The translations under genes and the position numbers were made by a program. From NCBI GenBank assembly GCA_031271265.1, contig JAISWB010000027.1, positions 1 to 47,790 of the forward strand: a stretch of 47,790 nucleotides of DNA, given 5' to 3'. This DNA comes from Desulfovibrio sp. Its GTDB lineage: Bacteria; Desulfobacterota; Desulfovibrionia; Desulfovibrionales; Desulfovibrionaceae. Below are positions 26,202 to 34,339 of this stretch, piece by piece; position 1 is the stretch's first letter, and each line of letters begins with the position of its first letter. The notes beneath the pieces are model-generated. The model was given only the letters and a program-made list of their open reading frames with translations. It made no database searches and had not been told where the DNA came from.

Positions 26202-26533
26202 TTAATCGTGTTCTTTATCTTTTTTAAGCAGTGCATGCGTCAGGAATAAAGCTTCGGCCACCGTAAGGATTCCGATTCCCAAGTACAGCAAGTCAAGCGG
26301 GCTGTTGAATTCCATGTGCATGGATTTCTCAAAAAAGTCACAATGGGGATCATCAAAATGACTTTGCCGAGTGATCCCTTCAGTTGATCAAGATTGCGTA
26401 TTTTCAACCAGTCTTGTCGCGTATCTTCTCTACGACTTGCAGGATAAATCTCGCTGATGAACAGTTCGTAAATGCCTATGCTGAAAATAAGTAGAACCAC
26501 AGCAAAGAGATAGTTGTCGACAGAATTGAACAT
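26202..26533 (-). pseudogene. Truncated and frameshifted UPF0114 (YqhA-like) membrane protein
   Basis: The minus-strand frame from ATG 26533 encodes YLFAVVLLIFSIGIYELFI and LKIRNLDQLKGSLGKVILM, the core of UPF0114 membrane proteins. At a run of six T (near 26336) the frame is lost. Adding one T restores FFEKSMHMEFNSPLDLLYLG and on to a natural TAA at 26202. The N-terminal 60-70 residues of the family are absent, with a stop in frame upstream. The gene is therefore doubly damaged. It lies between phoU and the HNH remnant, inside the lower-GC patch. Confidence 0.65.
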
Positions 26534-26569
26534 CGGACGGTGTGATTGAAGGAGTTCATCAGGTCCGCG

Positions 26570-27283
26570 TCACAGCGCGCCGTCGAGAACATCATCGGAC
26601 AGTGCCGCCGTATGGACGGAGTGCTTCATATTCACGCCTTTGACGATGAACACCGTGTGTTCGCCGATATTGGCGGCGCGGCGGCAAATGCGGTTCAGGG
26701 CGCGGCAGACCAGGATACTCTGTATTTCCGCGCAGGATTGTCCGCTTTTGTGTCCGTTATCGGAAAAATACTCCATCACGCCGCGCAGCGCCTGCACTTC
26801 CAGGCGGGTACTTTCCGCATCGCTGCGGCACAACTCCAGGGCCGTGGGGATATCCCCGACGCGGAAGGCTTCCACGGCCTTTTTGTAAAGCGCGACGGCC
26901 GCGTCCGCCAGGATTGTTATGTGGTCCTGCACCGGGCGCGGCAAGGGCGCCTGCAGCTTCAAGGCGCAGTCGGCAACCTCGGCGGACTCGTCGCCGATGC
27001 GTTCAAGATCGATGACGATACGCAGAGCAGCCACCAGGAACCGTAAATCCTGCGCAGCCGGCTGATACAGCGCCAGCAGAGTGAGAACCGCTTCATCCAT
27101 TTCGTTTTCCAGCGCATCGACGGCCGTGTCCCCTTCAACCACCGCAGCCGCCTGCCCCATGTTGTCCGTCGCCAGAGCGGCGCAGGCATCGTCCAGGGCA
27201 AGGCCCACAGTGGCGCACATTACCAGCAGCCGGGTGCGGAGCCGGCTGATGCATTGCTGCAGTTGCGTTTCTTTTTCGCTCAT
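26570..27283 (-). CDS. phoU: Phosphate-specific transport regulator PhoU
   Basis: A 237-residue all-helical cytosolic protein made of two three-helix repeats that bind metal ions and link the Pst transporter to PhoR. The repeat motifs are LENEMDEAV (about residue 55-63) and [19 protein letters not shown] (about 90-108). The second half retains the E-x-x-x-D metal pattern but with a divergent C-terminus. Its ATG overlaps the pstB stop (ATGA). In this locus phoU and pstB are grouped with phoBR rather than with pstSCA. Confidence 0.92.
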   Translation of the reverse strand: MSEKETQLQQCISRLRTRLLVMCATVGLALDDACAALATDNMGQAAAVVEGDTAVDALENEMDEAVLTLLALYQPAAQDLRFLVAALRIVIDLERIGDESAEVADCALKLQAPLPRPVQDHITILADAAVALYKKAVEAFRVGDIPTALELCRSDAESTRLEVQALRGVMEYFSDNGHKSGQSCAEIQSILVCRALNRICRRAANIGEHTVFIVKGVNMKHSVHTAALSDDVLDGAL

Positions 27284-28044
27284 CCGAACCTGCCCGTGAT
27301 GTAATCTTCCGTTTCTTTGCGTTTGGGCCGCGTGAACATGATGTCCGTGGCGTCCTCTTCGACCATTTTGCCCATGTAGAAGAACGCCGTGCGGTCGGAT
27401 ACGCGCGCGGCCTGCTGCATGTTGTGCGTGACGATGATGATGGTCAGCCGGTTTTTCAATTCGTGGATGCCTTCCTCGATTTTTTGCGTGGCAATGGGGT
27501 CGAGGGCGCTCGCCGGTTCGTCCATAAGCAGAATCTCCGGGTCGACGGCCAGAGCGCGGGCAATACAGATACGCTGCTGCTGGCCGCCGGAAAGATTGAG
27601 GGCCGAGCTGTGCAGTCGATCCTTGACCTCTTCGAAAACCGCCACGCGACGCAGGGCCTCCTCCACCTTGTCGCTGAGTGCCGAACGCTTTTTAAGGCCG
27701 TTCACGCGCAGTCCGTAAGCCACATTTTCAAAGATACTCTTGGGGAAAAGATTGGGACTCTGGAACACCATGCCCACCCGGCGGCGCAGCGAAACGACAT
27801 CCGTGCGCGCATCGTTGATGTTTTCACCGTCCAGAATGATTTCTCCGTGGGCGCGCGCCCCGACGATCAGGTCGTTCATACGGTTCAGGCATCGCAAAAA
27901 GGTGCTTTTCCCGCAGCCGGACGGGCCGATAAGCGCCGTAACGCGGTTTTCGGGAAAGGCCAGGCTCACGCCGTACAGGGCTTGGGCCTGATGGTAGAAA
28001 AAGTTCACGTTCCGCGTGTACAGTCTGTATACGTTCGCCGGCAT
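27280..28044 (-). CDS. pstB: Phosphate ABC transporter ATPase PstB
   Basis: A 254-residue cytosolic ATPase that powers phosphate import. Walker A is GPSGCGKST (about residues 40-48), followed by the PstB-specific [10 protein letters not shown]. The Q-loop is [10 protein letters not shown], the signature [15 protein letters not shown], Walker [14 protein letters not shown], and the H-loop IIVTHNM. It sits nine bases after phoR and overlaps phoU. The membrane permeases pstC and pstA lie on the other side of the divergent promoter region, so this transporter is built from two transcripts. Confidence 0.95.
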   Translation of the reverse strand: MPANVYRLYTRNVNFFYHQAQALYGVSLAFPENRVTALIGPSGCGKSTFLRCLNRMNDLIVGARAHGEIILDGENINDARTDVVSLRRRVGMVFQSPNLFPKSIFENVAYGLRVNGLKKRSALSDKVEEALRRVAVFEEVKDRLHSSALNLSGGQQQRICIARALAVDPEILLMDEPASALDPIATQKIEEGIHELKNRLTIIIVTHNMQQAARVSDRTAFFYMGKMVEEDATDIMFTRPKRKETEDYITGRFG

Positions 28045-28053
28045 AAGCGCGCC

Positions 28054-29901
28054 TCATGATGCCGCCGGGGGGGCGGCCGGCAGAGTGAACAGCATGGCCG
28101 TTGCCGCTGCGCCGTACGGGCTTTCGGCCCAAATGCGCCCCCCGTGGCGTTCGATGATGTGTTTGCAGACGGCAAGTCCGATGCCGGAGGTGCCGCTGTT
28201 CCGTTCCCTGTTCACCTGGTAAAAGCGCTCGAAAATACGCGGCAACGCCTCGCGGGGAATGCCGGGACCGTTGTCGGCCACGATGAAGCGCACCTCTTCC
28301 CCTTCCCGCCGTGAAACGATGCGTATCTCGCCGCCCTGGGGAGAGTAGCGGCAGGCATTCTCCAGCAGATTGCGGAACACCTGCGCCAGGAGCGCCGCAT
28401 CGGCAAGGACGGCGTCGGCGTCCAACGTGACCGCAAAGGTAATCTCCTTGGCCTCGGCCTGCTCCCGGCAGAAGGAAAGGGCCTGCTCCAGCGCGGCCCC
28501 GGCATCCGCGGGCACAGGCCGGACGGCTTCCCGCTCGTTCTCAATACGCGCCAGAGCCAGCATATCGCCGACAATCCTGCCCAGCGCCACGGCATGCTTG
28601 TGGATGACGCCGGCAAAGTTCCGGTACTCCGGCTGCAGATCCTCCGAAGTCAGCAAGGTTTCGGCATAGCCGGCGACGGCCGTGAGCGGGGTGCGCAACT
28701 CGTGCGACACATTGGCGACGAAATCCCGGCGCACGCGTTCCAGGCGCATGATCTGCGTGGCGTCGTAGACCACGATCACCGCCCCTAGAGACGCGTTGCG
28801 TTCCACCGGCGCGGTGAGGTGCGCCACCAGGAAGCGGCCGGGAGGCAACTCGAAGTGCACAGCATCTTCGCTTTCCGGCGCGGGCGACGCTTCGCCCGGC
28901 CTGAACGGGCCGCCGAGCCCTCCGCCGGCGCCTCCGGGTTTTTCCGGACGAGGCCGGGAGGTATCCGTGCCGGCGGCGAGCAGGCCGTCGAGGCGGCGCT
29001 GCAGGGCCGGAACAGGCAAACTCTCGATGAGCGGTTTGCCTTCTCCGCAAACAACGGCCGGAAACAGGGCGGCCAGCGCCCGGTTCCAACGCCTGACATT
29101 TCCCGTCGGGCCGAGTACCAGCACACCTTCGTGCATGCTGTCCAGAACGCTTTCCAACTGGCGCTGCTGATCCCCGGTGGTCCGGACAAAGTCCTCTATC
29201 ATGTCGGCCATGCGGTTGACCGCTTCGGCCAACGGCAGAAATTCCCGGCCGGGCACGTCGTGCAGGCGGCTGTGCGTTTTTCCCAGGGAAACGGATTCCA
29301 CCGCTTCGGTCATTTCCTCCATGCCCGCGCGCACCCGGCGCGTGATGAACACGGAGAGCAGCAGGCAAAAGGCGGCCGCGCCCGCGACAAGGGCGGCCAG
29401 AAAAGAAAATTCCCTGTCCGCGCCGCCCCGGATGTCGGCCAGGGGCATGGCGACCCGCAGAATTTCCCCGTCCCGGAGCGCCGCCCCTGCGTACACGGCA
29501 TCAATCCCGAGACTGTTGCTGCGGCGCAACGACAGCCCTGTGCCCTTGCCGCGGGCCTCCACGACCTCAATGCGGTCGTCGTGGTTGTCCATCTCGGGCA
29601 ACTTGTCCCTGCCTATGCGGGAATCATGCGTGACCCGGCCCGCGGCGTCGATGAGCGTCAGACGCAGGGACATCTTGCCGGCGGCATCGAAAAGCTCCTG
29701 TATGCGCTCGTCGCCCGGCCGGGATTCCAGAAAGCTCCTGACCAGCGAGGCATGGGACAAGGCCTGTTGCCCGGCGATATCCTGCCGTTCCTTGTAGAGG
29801 GCGTTGCGGTAAAACAGGGCGGGCAGGACTGCCGCAATCGTCGTGACCAGGACAAAGTACCGGAACAGGCGTCCTTGTAAGGAGCCGGGAAAGGAAATCA
29901 C
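28054..29901 (-). CDS. phoR: Phosphate regulon sensor histidine kinase PhoR
   Basis: A 615-residue membrane kinase. One N-terminal helix, a periplasmic or extracytoplasmic loop of about 130 residues, and a second helix (LVAGAAAFCLLLSVFI) are followed by a HAMP-like stretch, a PAS domain, the HisKA box FVANVSHELRTPLT with the phosphorylated His, and an HATPase domain (NLLENACRYSP, DNGPGIP, GTSGIGLA). A Gly/Pro-rich insertion (PGGAGGGLGGPFRPG) interrupts the PAS region. I prefer GTG 29901, with GGAGGAGG five bases upstream and a GTGA overlap with phoB, over ATG 29916. Confidence 0.93.
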   Translation of the reverse strand: MISFPGSLQGRLFRYFVLVTTIAAVLPALFYRNALYKERQDIAGQQALSHASLVRSFLESRPGDERIQELFDAAGKMSLRLTLIDAAGRVTHDSRIGRDKLPEMDNHDDRIEVVEARGKGTGLSLRRSNSLGIDAVYAGAALRDGEILRVAMPLADIRGGADREFSFLAALVAGAAAFCLLLSVFITRRVRAGMEEMTEAVESVSLGKTHSRLHDVPGREFLPLAEAVNRMADMIEDFVRTTGDQQRQLESVLDSMHEGVLVLGPTGNVRRWNRALAALFPAVVCGEGKPLIESLPVPALQRRLDGLLAAGTDTSRPRPEKPGGAGGGLGGPFRPGEASPAPESEDAVHFELPPGRFLVAHLTAPVERNASLGAVIVVYDATQIMRLERVRRDFVANVSHELRTPLTAVAGYAETLLTSEDLQPEYRNFAGVIHKHAVALGRIVGDMLALARIENEREAVRPVPADAGAALEQALSFCREQAEAKEITFAVTLDADAVLADAALLAQVFRNLLENACRYSPQGGEIRIVSRREGEEVRFIVADNGPGIPREALPRIFERFYQVNRERNSGTSGIGLAVCKHIIERHGGRIWAESPYGAAATAMLFTLPAAPPAAS

Positions 29902-30683
29902 AGTTCCTCCTCCCATGACGCGTCTCCTCCGCCGTCCGGAAGACTGCATCCCCCGCAGTCTCCTCCGGGCCGGCCCGGGCCGGGTTCGACGGCGTCCCTG
30001 TCATCCTTGGCGCGGTAGCCTATGCCGCGCACCGTTTCAATGTGCTCCGCGGAGTTCCCGAGCTTGCTCCGGAGCCTGCGGATATGCGTGTCCACAGTGC
30101 GGGCATAGCCTTCAAAGCTGAAGCCCCAGACGGCATCCAGAAGTTGCGCCCGGCTGCGCACCTTGCCCTTGTTGCGCATCAAATCTTCCAGAAGGCGGAA
30201 TTCCGTGACCGTAAGCCCGATGGACACGCCGGCGACCCGCACGGCGTGGTCCGCCGCGTCCAGGCGAATGTCGCCGCAATACACGGGCGCGGCTTCGCCG
30301 GGAACCGCACGCCGCCGCAATACGGACCGGATGCGCAAAATTACTTCCCGCACGCTGAAAGGTTTGGTCACATAGTCCGCCGCGCCCAGTTCCAGGCCCA
30401 CAATACGGTCTACTTCTTCCCCCTTGGCCGTAATCATGATGACGGGAACGCCGGCAGTCGCCGGGTCGCGCTGCAGACTCCTGCTGACGCTGAGGCCGTC
30501 GAGGACGGGCAGCATCAGGTCCAGCAGGATGAGGTCGGGCTTTTTCTCCACCGCCAGTTCCAGGGCGAGCCTGCCGTCTCCAGCCTCCAGCACGCCGTAG
30601 CCTTCGCGCCTTAGATTGAAGGCCAGAACCTCGCGGATGTCCTTTTCATCTTCCACTATCAGGATGGTTTGCGTCGTCTTCAT
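29898..30683 (-). CDS. phoB: Phosphate response regulator PhoB (OmpR family)
   Basis: A 261-residue two-domain transcription factor. The receiver domain has the acidic pocket VEDEKD, the phospho-acceptor Asp55 in LLDLMLP, and Lys in YVTKPF. The winged-helix DNA-binding domain (about 135-225) ends with the RTVDTHIRRLRSKLG recognition helix and IETVRGIGYR. A C-terminal tail of about 33 residues rich in Gly, Asp and two Cys (CGGC) extends beyond the normal PhoB end. The ATG at 30683 starts the conserved domain. It is coupled to phoR and divergent from pstS. Confidence 0.94.
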   Translation of the reverse strand: MKTTQTILIVEDEKDIREVLAFNLRREGYGVLEAGDGRLALELAVEKKPDLILLDLMLPVLDGLSVSRSLQRDPATAGVPVIMITAKGEEVDRIVGLELGAADYVTKPFSVREVILRIRSVLRRRAVPGEAAPVYCGDIRLDAADHAVRVAGVSIGLTVTEFRLLEDLMRNKGKVRSRAQLLDAVWGFSFEGYARTVDTHIRRLRSKLGNSAEHIETVRGIGYRAKDDRDAVEPGPGRPGGDCGGCSLPDGGGDASWEEEL

Positions 30684-30950
30684 GACCCTATGAAGCCCCT
30701 TTGCCGTCGGAACGGCATCCCCGCCGGTCGACACCCGAACACGCGGCGTGCCCGGTAACGGTTATGCGCCGGCTCGGCGGCAATTTTGCTGCGTCAATGT
30801 TGCGATTGTGTGACAAAATCGCCGCGGAGAACACACCGTCCCGTAATGCAACCGTAACATACAGCCGCAAAACTGCACGCACCGGCAGCGTAAACGGCAA
30901 CGGCCCGTTCAGCAAGCGCCGGTGCAACTAAAAATAAGGAGTTTTACCGT
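30684..30950. promoter_or_regulatory. Divergent phoB / pstS promoter region
   Basis: The 267-base region controls both halves of the phosphate regulon. It contains the Pho box described below and a GCGATT-N9-AATCGC inverted repeat (about 30803-30823). The pstS ribosome site is AAGGAG, nine bases before ATG 30951. Confidence 0.6.
30841..30858 (+). promoter_or_regulatory. Pho box-like PhoB binding site
   Basis: CCGTAAT-GCAA-CCGTAAC: two seven-base direct repeats with a four-base spacer, the same 11-base period as the enterobacterial CTGTCAT-type Pho box. It lies about 90 bases upstream of pstS and would let PhoB-P recruit polymerase. Confidence 0.6.
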
Positions 30951-31784
30951 ATGAAACGCACCCTGTTCATCACCCTGACCGCACTCTGTTTCGCGGCGGC
31001 AATCTTTGCCGCACCCGCCGCCGCCGCGGCTGAAGAAATCATCATTACCGGCTCGACCACGGTGCTGCCCGTCATGCAGAAGGCCGGCGAAGCCTTCATG
31101 GCCGCCGATCCCGGCATTTCCCTCTCCATTTCCGGCGGCGGGTCGGGAAACGGCATCAAGGCCCTGAACGAAGGATTGTGTCAGGTTGCCATGTCGTCCA
31201 GGGACATCAAGGAATCGGAGCGCAAGGAAGGCAAGGGCAAAGGCGTGAACGCGGTGCGTACCGCCATCGCCGTGGACGCTCTGGTGCCGGTGGTTCATCC
31301 GGACAATCCCGTGAAAAATTTGACCGTCGAACAGCTTCGCGGCATCTATGCGGGCAGGATCACCAAATGGAAAGAAGTGGGCGGCAAGGACGAAAATATC
31401 GTGATGATTTCCCGCGACTCCTCGTCCGGCACCTTTGAAACCTGGCAGGAGCTCATCATGGCCCCGGACAGGACGGCGCCTTCGGCCCTTTCCCAGGCGT
31501 CCAACGGCGCGGTTGTCCAGGCTGTGGCCGGTAACAGGCGGGCCGTCGGCTACATCGGCTTCGGCTACCTCAACCCTTCCGTGAAAAAGATCAATGTGAA
31601 CGGCCTGGAAGCCACCGCCGAAAGCGCCTTGTCCCGCAAGTGGCCCATAGCCCGTGAACTCTATGTCTTTACCAACGGAGCTCCTGCCGGCGCCGTAAAG
31701 AAACTGACCGACTACCTGCTGGATCCGCAGAAAGGTCAGAAGGCCGTAGCGGAAACCGGCTATATTCCCCTGTCCGGCAAATAG
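30951..31784 (+). CDS. pstS: Phosphate-binding protein PstS
   Basis: A 277-residue periplasmic phosphate receptor of the short PstS class. A signal peptide covers about residues 1-25 (ending AAAAAEE). Phosphate-contacting segments are GSTTVLPV, SGGGSGNGIKAL and SRDSSSGTFETW. It delivers phosphate to PstCA. It is the first gene of the rightward transcript, behind the Pho box. A 277-base spacer containing a MITE-like repeat separates it from pstC, which may lower downstream expression relative to the binding protein. Confidence 0.95.
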   Translation: MKRTLFITLTALCFAAAIFAAPAAAAAEEIIITGSTTVLPVMQKAGEAFMAADPGISLSISGGGSGNGIKALNEGLCQVAMSSRDIKESERKEGKGKGVNAVRTAIAVDALVPVVHPDNPVKNLTVEQLRGIYAGRITKWKEVGGKDENIVMISRDSSSGTFETWQELIMAPDRTAPSALSQASNGAVVQAVAGNRRAVGYIGFGYLNPSVKKINVNGLEATAESALSRKWPIARELYVFTNGAPAGAVKKLTDYLLDPQKGQKAVAETGYIPLSGK

Positions 31785-32061
31785 AGCATTGCAATGTTGA
31801 TTTTATGCGCCTCCGGCGGCCGGGGAACTGCCCCCGGACCCCGCCGGTGTCGGCCCGAGCAGGCGTAAGGCCGACCCGGGACCCTGAATGGTCATTCTGA
31901 GCGAAGCGAAGAATCTGTCTAAATGCCTTTCAGAAAAAAGCCCTGAACGGGAAGCCGGCTTCTTCGCCTTCGTTTCGGAATGACGTTAAAGGTGCCGTCC
32001 GGGGCAGCGCCCCGGTCAATCAGTGTCCTTCCATCACCTGCAACCGCAGGAGGAGTTCCGG
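31785..32061. other. pstS-pstC spacer
   Basis: The spacer holds a GC-rich module (31801-31845, like that at 15512) that forms stems and may act as an attenuator, and then the MITE-like inverted repeat. No gene is seen. Confidence 0.55.
31891..31984. repeat. MITE/REP-like inverted repeat (GTCATTCTGAGCGAAG family)
   Basis: The left arm begins GTCATTCTGAGCGAAGCGAA (31891-31916) and the right arm (31958-31984) is its imperfect complement ending GGAATGAC. About 41 bases lie between. This arm sequence is known to recur in many unrelated bacterial genomes as a dispersed element. It is inserted between pstS and pstC. Confidence 0.75.
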
Positions 32062-32946
32062 ATGCCTGTTGCTTCATTACGCAGGGAAACAGCCGTTCGC
32101 CGCATACTGGCGGTCATTGCCGGCTGTTCCCTGCTTTTTCTCGGCATGATCATGCTTTTTCTGTTCATTGAAGGTCTGCCCCTTTTCAGCACGGTGTCGG
32201 TGTCGGACTTCCTTTCGGGCATGTTCTGGTACCCGACGTCGGAGCCGCCGGAGTTCGGCATTTTCCCGATGCTCGTCGCCTCCTGCGCCGTGACCCTCAC
32301 GGCGTCCGCCTTTGCGATTCCTTTGGGCGTCATGACGGCGGTCTGGCTGACGGAAGTCGCCCGTCCCGGCGTGCGGCGGATCTGCAAACCCCTGATCGAG
32401 ATGACGGCGGCCCTGCCCTCGGTGGTGATCGGTTTTTTCGGCATGGTTGTTGCGGCGCCCCTGCTTCAGGATCTTTTTGACCTTGATTCCGGCCTGAACC
32501 TTTTTACCGCGTCTCTGATGCTGGCCTTCATGAGCGTGCCCACCATCTGCTCCGTTGCCGAAGACGCCCTGTTCGCCGTGCCGGCTTCACTGCGGGCGGC
32601 CTCTCTGGCCCTCGGCGCCACCCGCCGGGAAACCACCGTCAGGGTGGTGATCCCCGCGGCGTTTTCCGGCATCGGCACCGCCTGCATGCTGGGCATGTCG
32701 CGCAGCATCGGGGAAACCATGGTCGTCCTCATGACGGCGGGCGGAGCGGGGATACTGCCCGGTTCGCTGTTCGACCCGGTGCGGCCCATCCCTTCGGTGA
32801 TCGCCGCGGAAACGGCGGAAGCTTCGTTCCGGGGCGAACATTACCGCGCCCTGTTCGCCGTCGGCATAGTGTTGTTCCTGTTTACGCTGGCCTTCAACCT
32901 CGCGGCCCGGCATATTTCGGAAAAAAACAGCGCGGGCGGACGATGA
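32062..32946 (+). CDS. pstC: Phosphate ABC transporter permease PstC
   Basis: A 294-residue inner-membrane permease with six predicted helices. The cytoplasmic EAA-like loop reads AASLALGATRRETTVRVVIP, the conserved ALPSVVIGFFG lies in the third helix region, and SRSIGETMVVLM follows. ATG 32062 has an AGGAGGAG site and is preferred to a GTG at 32023. The last 60 bases of the gene are duplicated just downstream, ahead of pstA. Confidence 0.94.
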   Translation: MPVASLRRETAVRRILAVIAGCSLLFLGMIMLFLFIEGLPLFSTVSVSDFLSGMFWYPTSEPPEFGIFPMLVASCAVTLTASAFAIPLGVMTAVWLTEVARPGVRRICKPLIEMTAALPSVVIGFFGMVVAAPLLQDLFDLDSGLNLFTASLMLAFMSVPTICSVAEDALFAVPASLRAASLALGATRRETTVRVVIPAAFSGIGTACMLGMSRSIGETMVVLMTAGGAGILPGSLFDPVRPIPSVIAAETAEASFRGEHYRALFAVGIVLFLFTLAFNLAARHISEKNSAGGR

Positions 32947-33035
32947 ACGTGCCGTATCGTACCGTTCCCGTTTATGCCGGCTTTCAACCCCGCGGCCCGG
33001 CATATTTCGGAAAACACGGAGGCAGTGGGCGATGA
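32943..33035 (+). CDS. Mini-gene of 30 codons bridging pstC and pstA
   Basis: ATG 32943 overlaps the pstC stop (ATGA), and the stop of this short frame overlaps the pstA ATG at 33032 (again ATGA). The peptide has no recognised domain. Most of it is a duplicated copy of the pstC 3' end read in another phase (24 identical bases, 32901-32924 and 32991-33014). It may act only as a translational bridge from pstC to pstA, or be a by-product of the duplication. Confidence 0.35.
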   Translation: MNVPYRTVPVYAGFQPRGPAYFGKHGGSGR

Positions 33036-34057
33036 GCGCGCAGTCTTTTCCACGTTTCCCGGCAACCCCGCATCCCGGCTACGTTGCTTCGGCGGCCGCG
33101 GCTGGAACGCGGGCCGGCCTTGCTTCACAAAATACTTTATATGACGGCACGACATCCCGGCGCGAAACGGAAGCCGGCACCGGAGCACACCTGATGGATC
33201 GCATGCAAATCCGCCGTATCCGTGAATACCTGTTGTTCACCCTGTTGCGGCTTGCCGCGTTCGTCAATATCTTCGCCCTGTTCGGCGTATGCGCCTTTCT
33301 CCTGTGGAACGGCCTGTCCGCGCTGTCCTGGGAGTTTCTCACCGAAGCGCCCCGCAATTCCATGACCGAAGGCGGCATCTTCCCCTGTATCGTGGGCACG
33401 GCGCTGCTCGCGCTGGGTTCCCTGGGCGTTTCCCTGCCCCTGGGGGTGGCCTCGGCGGTATATCTGCACGAGTATGCCGGGGCGTCCCGTTTTGCCCGCT
33501 CCATCCGCCTGGGCGTGAACAACCTGGCCGGCGTGCCGTCCATCGTTTTCGGTCTGTTCGGCATGAGCTTTTTTGTCATAGCCTGCGGTTTCGGCATATC
33601 GCTGCTTTCCGGCCTGCTGACCCTGGCCGTGCTGACCCTGCCGGTCATCATCGGCACGACGGAGGAAGCCCTGCGTCAGGTGCCCGTCACCCTGCGCGAA
33701 GCTTCCCTGGCCTTGGGCGCGACGCAAAGCCGGACCATCGTGCGCGTGGTGTTGCCGGCCGCCCTGCCGGGCATATTGACCGGGGGCATTCTGGGACTGG
33801 CAAGGGCGGCAGGGGAAACGGCGGCGATCATGTTTACGGGTGCGGTCTTTTTCAGCCGCAAGGAAGTGGATTCCTTGTTCAGCCCGGTCATGGCCCTGTC
33901 CAACCATATTTATGTGTTGGCCACCTCGGGCACGGACATCGACAAGACCCGGCCCCTGCAGTACGGTACGGCCCTGGTGCTCGTTCTGCTCGTCCTGGGC
34001 ATGAATCTCGTTGCCGTCATCCTGCGCGACCGACTGCAACAGCGCCGGAGACGCTGA
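33032..34057 (+). CDS. pstA: Phosphate ABC transporter permease PstA
   Basis: A 341-residue inner-membrane permease partner of PstC. The core from about residue 60 has six helices, GVNNLAGVPSIVFGLFGM, the cytoplasmic loop REASLALGATQSRTIVRVVLP, and GLARAAGETAAIMFT. The N-terminal about 54 residues (to MDRMQIRR) are Pro/Ala-rich and not typical of PstA. An internal ATG at 33194 would give a normal-length protein; the ATG at 33032 has GGAGG upstream. The start is therefore uncertain between these two. Confidence 0.92.
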   Translation: MSAQSFPRFPATPHPGYVASAAAAGTRAGLASQNTLYDGTTSRRETEAGTGAHLMDRMQIRRIREYLLFTLLRLAAFVNIFALFGVCAFLLWNGLSALSWEFLTEAPRNSMTEGGIFPCIVGTALLALGSLGVSLPLGVASAVYLHEYAGASRFARSIRLGVNNLAGVPSIVFGLFGMSFFVIACGFGISLLSGLLTLAVLTLPVIIGTTEEALRQVPVTLREASLALGATQSRTIVRVVLPAALPGILTGGILGLARAAGETAAIMFTGAVFFSRKEVDSLFSPVMALSNHIYVLATSGTDIDKTRPLQYGTALVLVLLVLGMNLVAVILRDRLQQRRRR

Positions 34058-34339
34058 AGGCGCCTCCGGCCGGCGCATATCCGCATCGCGGACTGCAAGC
34101 AGGCAGTCTTTTCCCCGCGTATCCGTACAGTACCGTGCCCGGACCGTGACCTGGGCGGCGGTCTCGGCCTTTTCCCCGCGTATCCGCACAGTACCGTGCC
34201 GGTCTGCGGGGCCGGGGCCTCAGAGGGGGTTTTACCCGCGCATCCGCGCAGCATTTTGCAGTTGACGCGCGCGCCCGCTCGTGCTTGAATTGCTCTTCCG
34301 CGGAGCGTTGCGCCGCGAACCTGAATCCGGAGGAGAGCC
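34058..34339. repeat. pstA-dapA spacer with three tandem repeats of about 60 bases
   Basis: The module TTTTCCCCGCGTATCCG plus ACAGTACCGTGCC occurs at 34109-34139 and 34170-34200, and in degenerate form (TTTTACCCGCGCATCCGCGC) at 34230-34260. The period is 60-61 bases. A weaker trace may precede them near 34072. No gene is seen; the dapA promoter and its GGAGGAG site lie at the right end. Confidence 0.7.

Noticed and set aside
34109..34260. CRISPR array
   Set aside because: Only three imperfect units, the third degenerate, with similar spacers and no cas genes nearby.
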